Below, one piece after another: positions 4,566 through 6,597 of a stretch of DNA of 6,597 nt (within the stretch, counting starts at the first letter, position 1; each line of letters opens with the position of its first letter). Position numbers and translations under genes: made by a program. The notes beneath the pieces were generated by a model that did not search any database, had not been told where the DNA came from, and saw only the letters and a list, made by a program, of their open reading frames with translations. The stretch spans positions 14,883-21,479 of the forward strand of contig PKWQ01000188.1 in the NCBI GenBank assembly GCA_003133265.1. The letters are read 5' to 3'. The stretch is from Acetobacteraceae bacterium. Lineage in GTDB: Bacteria > Pseudomonadota > Alphaproteobacteria > Acetobacterales > Acetobacteraceae.

Positions 4566-6215
4566 ATGAAGACCGACCCCATTCTGCCGGAGGCGCGACT
4601 TCGGACCATGAAGGCGGCCGGCTTCTGGCTGGACAAGATCCTTTTGGACGATCTCGACCGCTGGACCGCCAAGGTGCCGGGCCGGATCGCCATCGTCGAT
4701 CACAACAGCATGACCGGCGCGCGCACCGTGCTGAGCTATGCGGAACTGGCGCGGCGCGTCGATCGGTTGGCCGCCGGCCTGGCGCGTCTGGGCGTCGGGC
4801 GCGGCGATGTGGTGTCGCTGCAACTGCCCAACTGGTGGCAGTTCATCGCGCTGCATCTTGCGGCGCTGCGGCTGGGGGCGATCACCAATCCGATCATGCC
4901 GATCTTCCGCGAGCGCGAACTGAGTTTCATGCTGCGTCTGGCGGAATCGAAGGTGCTGGTGATCGCCCGCGAGTTCCGCGGCTTCAAATACCCGCCGATG
5001 ATCGCCGCGATCCGCCCGTCGCTGCCCGCACTGGAGCATGTGCTGGTGATAGGCGGCGAAGGCGACAGCGCGTTCGAACGGCTGGTCGACGGCGCGCCCG
5101 ACGCCGATGACGCGGCACGGGCCCTGTTCGCCGCCAGCCGGCCAACGCCGGACGATGTGGTCGAGATCCTCTACACCTCCGGCACGACGGGCGAGCCCAA
5201 GGGGGTGATGCATACATCGAACACGCTGTATGCGAATATCGCGCCTTATTGTACCCGTTTCGGTCTGGACGAGAACGACACGCTGCTGATGGCATCGCCC
5301 CTGGCGCATCAGACCGGCTTCCTCTACGGCGTTATGGCGTTCATCTACCTGGGCGACAAAGTGGTGCTCCAGGACATCTGGAACGCGGGCAAGGCGGTGG
5401 ACCTGATCGCCGCCGAGGGCGTCACCTTCACCATGGCCGCCACCCCGTTCCTGTCCGACATGACCGACGAAGCGGCGAAGCGGCCCGCCGACCTGAAGAG
5501 CCTGCGCACCTTCCTGTCCGCCGGCGCGCCGATCCCGCGCGCGCTGGTGCGGCGCGCGGCGGAACATCTGGGCGCCAACATCATCTCCGCCTGGGGCATG
5601 ACGGAAAACGGCGCCGTCACCACCACACGGATCGGCGATCCGCCGGACAAGACCTTCGAAACCGACGGCTGCGCGCTGGAAGGGATGGAAGTCCGCGTGG
5701 TGGACGACAAGGGCGTCTTGCTGCCGGCGGACGCCGAGGGGCGGTTGCAGGCCAAGGGTGCCAGCAACTTCGTCGGCTACCTGAAGCATCCGGAATGGTT
5801 CTCCACCGACGACGACGGCTGGTTCGACACCGGCGACCTCGCGCGCATCGACAAGGACGGATATGTGCGCATCACCGGGCGAACCAAGGACGTGATCATC
5901 CGTGGCGGCGAGAACGTTCCCGTGGTGGAGATCGAGGGGCTGATCTACCAGCACCCGGCGATCCAGGAGGTCGCCGTCGTCGCCATGCCCGATCCGCGGC
6001 TGGGTGAGCGGGGCTGCGCCTTCGTGGTGCTGCGGCAGGGTGCCAGCCTGACCCTGGCGGAACTGGTGGCCTTCCTGGAGCAACGTCGTCTCGCTCGCAA
6101 CTATCTGCCGGAACGGCTGGAGGTGCTGGACAGCCTGCCGAAGACGCCCAGCGGCAAGATCCAGAAGGTCGTGCTGCGCGGCGTCGCCAAGGACTTCCCG
6201 CCGATCGGCGGCTAG
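4566..6215 (+). CDS. aliA: Acyl-CoA synthetase, AliA-like cyclohexanecarboxylate-CoA ligase
   Basis: This ATP-dependent, AMP-forming ligase activates a carboxylic acid to its CoA thioester, the entry step of the pathway. The 549-residue protein has all the core motifs in order: YTSGTTGEPKG (203-213, phosphate loop), AWGMTEN (342-348), GWFDTGDLA (418-426), GRTKDVIIRGGENV (438-451, hinge and CoA-facing loop) and PKTPSGKIQK (525-534), with Lys531 as the catalytic lysine. The N-terminal region, including QLPNWWQF and NPIMPIFRERELSFML, resembles AliA, the cyclohexanecarboxylate-CoA ligase of R. palustris, as I remember it. Related fatty-acid and aromatic-acid ligases are the alternative. The start is supported by GGAGGAA (4551-4557), eight bases before the ATG. 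It is divergent from the racemase and shares the 219-base region with motifs B and C. A crotonase gene follows 42 bases downstream, probably in the same operon. Confidence 0.9.
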   Translation: MKTDPILPEARLRTMKAAGFWLDKILLDDLDRWTAKVPGRIAIVDHNSMTGARTVLSYAELARRVDRLAAGLARLGVGRGDVVSLQLPNWWQFIALHLAALRLGAITNPIMPIFRERELSFMLRLAESKVLVIAREFRGFKYPPMIAAIRPSLPALEHVLVIGGEGDSAFERLVDGAPDADDAARALFAASRPTPDDVVEILYTSGTTGEPKGVMHTSNTLYANIAPYCTRFGLDENDTLLMASPLAHQTGFLYGVMAFIYLGDKVVLQDIWNAGKAVDLIAAEGVTFTMAATPFLSDMTDEAAKRPADLKSLRTFLSAGAPIPRALVRRAAEHLGANIISAWGMTENGAVTTTRIGDPPDKTFETDGCALEGMEVRVVDDKGVLLPADAEGRLQAKGASNFVGYLKHPEWFSTDDDGWFDTGDLARIDKDGYVRITGRTKDVIIRGGENVPVVEIEGLIYQHPAIQEVAVVAMPDPRLGERGCAFVVLRQGASLTLAELVAFLEQRRLARNYLPERLEVLDSLPKTPSGKIQKVVLRGVAKDFPPIGG

Positions 6216-6257
6216 GGACGCCGTCGCCGCGCACACCGAACCGCAAGGAGCCGGACC

Positions 6258-6597
6258 ATGTTTCATCCCGAGATCGCCGATGGTGTCGCCACCGTGACGA
6301 TGAACCGCGCGCCGGTGAACGCCATGAGCGACGCCTGGGTCGCCGGCTTCCATGCCCTGCTGGACGGGCTTGAGGCGCGGAAGGATTGGTCGGTGCTGCA
6401 TATCCGCAGCGCGCTGAAAGTGTTCGCCGCCGGTGCGGACCTGAAGGAGATGCGCGAACGCTTCGAGGCGCCCGACGGTCTGCAAGCGCAGCTGACCGGC
6501 GTTCGCGGCTATCAAAAGCTGTTCGCCCGGATCGAGGCGCTGGAGCAGGTAAGCCTGGCGGAGATCGGCGGCGCCGCACTCGGCGGTGGTTTCGAAC
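6258..6597 (+). CDS. Enoyl-CoA hydratase/isomerase family protein, 3' end beyond window
   Basis: The first 113 residues of a crotonase-family protein are visible, under half of the usual length of about 260. A short strand (DGVATVTMNRAPVNAM, 8-23) starts the fold. VFAAGADLKEM (55-65) is the first oxyanion-hole segment. GGAALGGGFE (104-113) reaches the second one, where the family's first catalytic glutamate is usually found, just at the window edge. The second catalytic position is outside, so hydratase cannot be told from isomerase or hydrolase. AAGGAG (6245-6250), seven bases before the ATG, is a strong ribosome site, and the 42-base gap to the ligase suggests one operon. In context it could hydrate cyclohex-1-enecarboxyl-CoA (the BadK role), but its N-terminus does not closely resemble BadK as I recall it. 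Confidence 0.88.
   Translation, partial: MFHPEIADGVATVTMNRAPVNAMSDAWVAGFHALLDGLEARKDWSVLHIRSALKVFAAGADLKEMRERFEAPDGLQAQLTGVRGYQKLFARIEALEQVSLAEIGGAALGGGFE

Noticed and set aside
4536..6515. A 659-residue open frame on the minus strand opposite the ligase
   Set aside because: It is a mirror of a GC-rich gene in a frame with few stops: rich in His, Arg, Gly and Gln, with no recognisable domain, while the plus strand carries complete ligase motifs.

Overview
The window looks like a GC-rich proteobacterial chromosome, most likely alphaproteobacterial. That lineage guess rests on the high-GC coding style and on how closely one gene resembles BadI of Rhodopseudomonas palustris. It is an inference from memory, not a search result. 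About five-sixths of the window (1111-6597) holds catabolic acyl-CoA genes. The first kilobase is visibly less GC-rich and unrelated in content.

Layout: (1) Positions 1-25 carry one arm of a palindromic intergenic repeat, and positions 967-1031 carry the complete palindrome. Between them lies an AT-richer segment with two probable small genes: a 75-residue four-cysteine protein (197-424) and a probable exported protein (421-960). Their stop and start codons overlap as ATGA. I see nothing firm in 26-196 beyond a weak promoter guess. (2) A second short inverted repeat (1037-1065) precedes the end of a minus-strand acyl-CoA dehydrogenase (1111-2250). (3) A divergent intergenic region with an operator-like motif and a strong hairpin leads into a plus-strand gene for a 2-ketocyclohexanecarboxyl-CoA hydrolase (badI, 2396-3190). 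(4) Convergent to badI is a minus-strand alpha-methylacyl-CoA racemase-type member of the CaiB/BaiF family (3222-4346). (5) A second divergent region has two copies of a related operator-like motif and a good minus-strand promoter. It leads into an AliA-like cyclohexanecarboxylate-CoA ligase (4566-6215) and, 42 bases on, an enoyl-CoA hydratase/isomerase cut off by the window end (6258-6597).

Taken together, the genes fit degradation of an alicyclic carboxylic acid. The ligase makes the CoA thioester, the dehydrogenase adds a double bond next to the thioester, a crotonase hydrates it, a 2-hydroxyacyl-CoA dehydrogenase (BadH type, not in the window) would oxidise it, and BadI opens the ring to give pimelyl-CoA or a substituted homologue. 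The racemase is not needed for unsubstituted cyclohexanecarboxylate, so it hints at a substrate with a stereocentre next to the thioester. No regulator gene is present, but the related motif in both divergent promoter regions suggests one shared regulator, plausibly of the TetR family.
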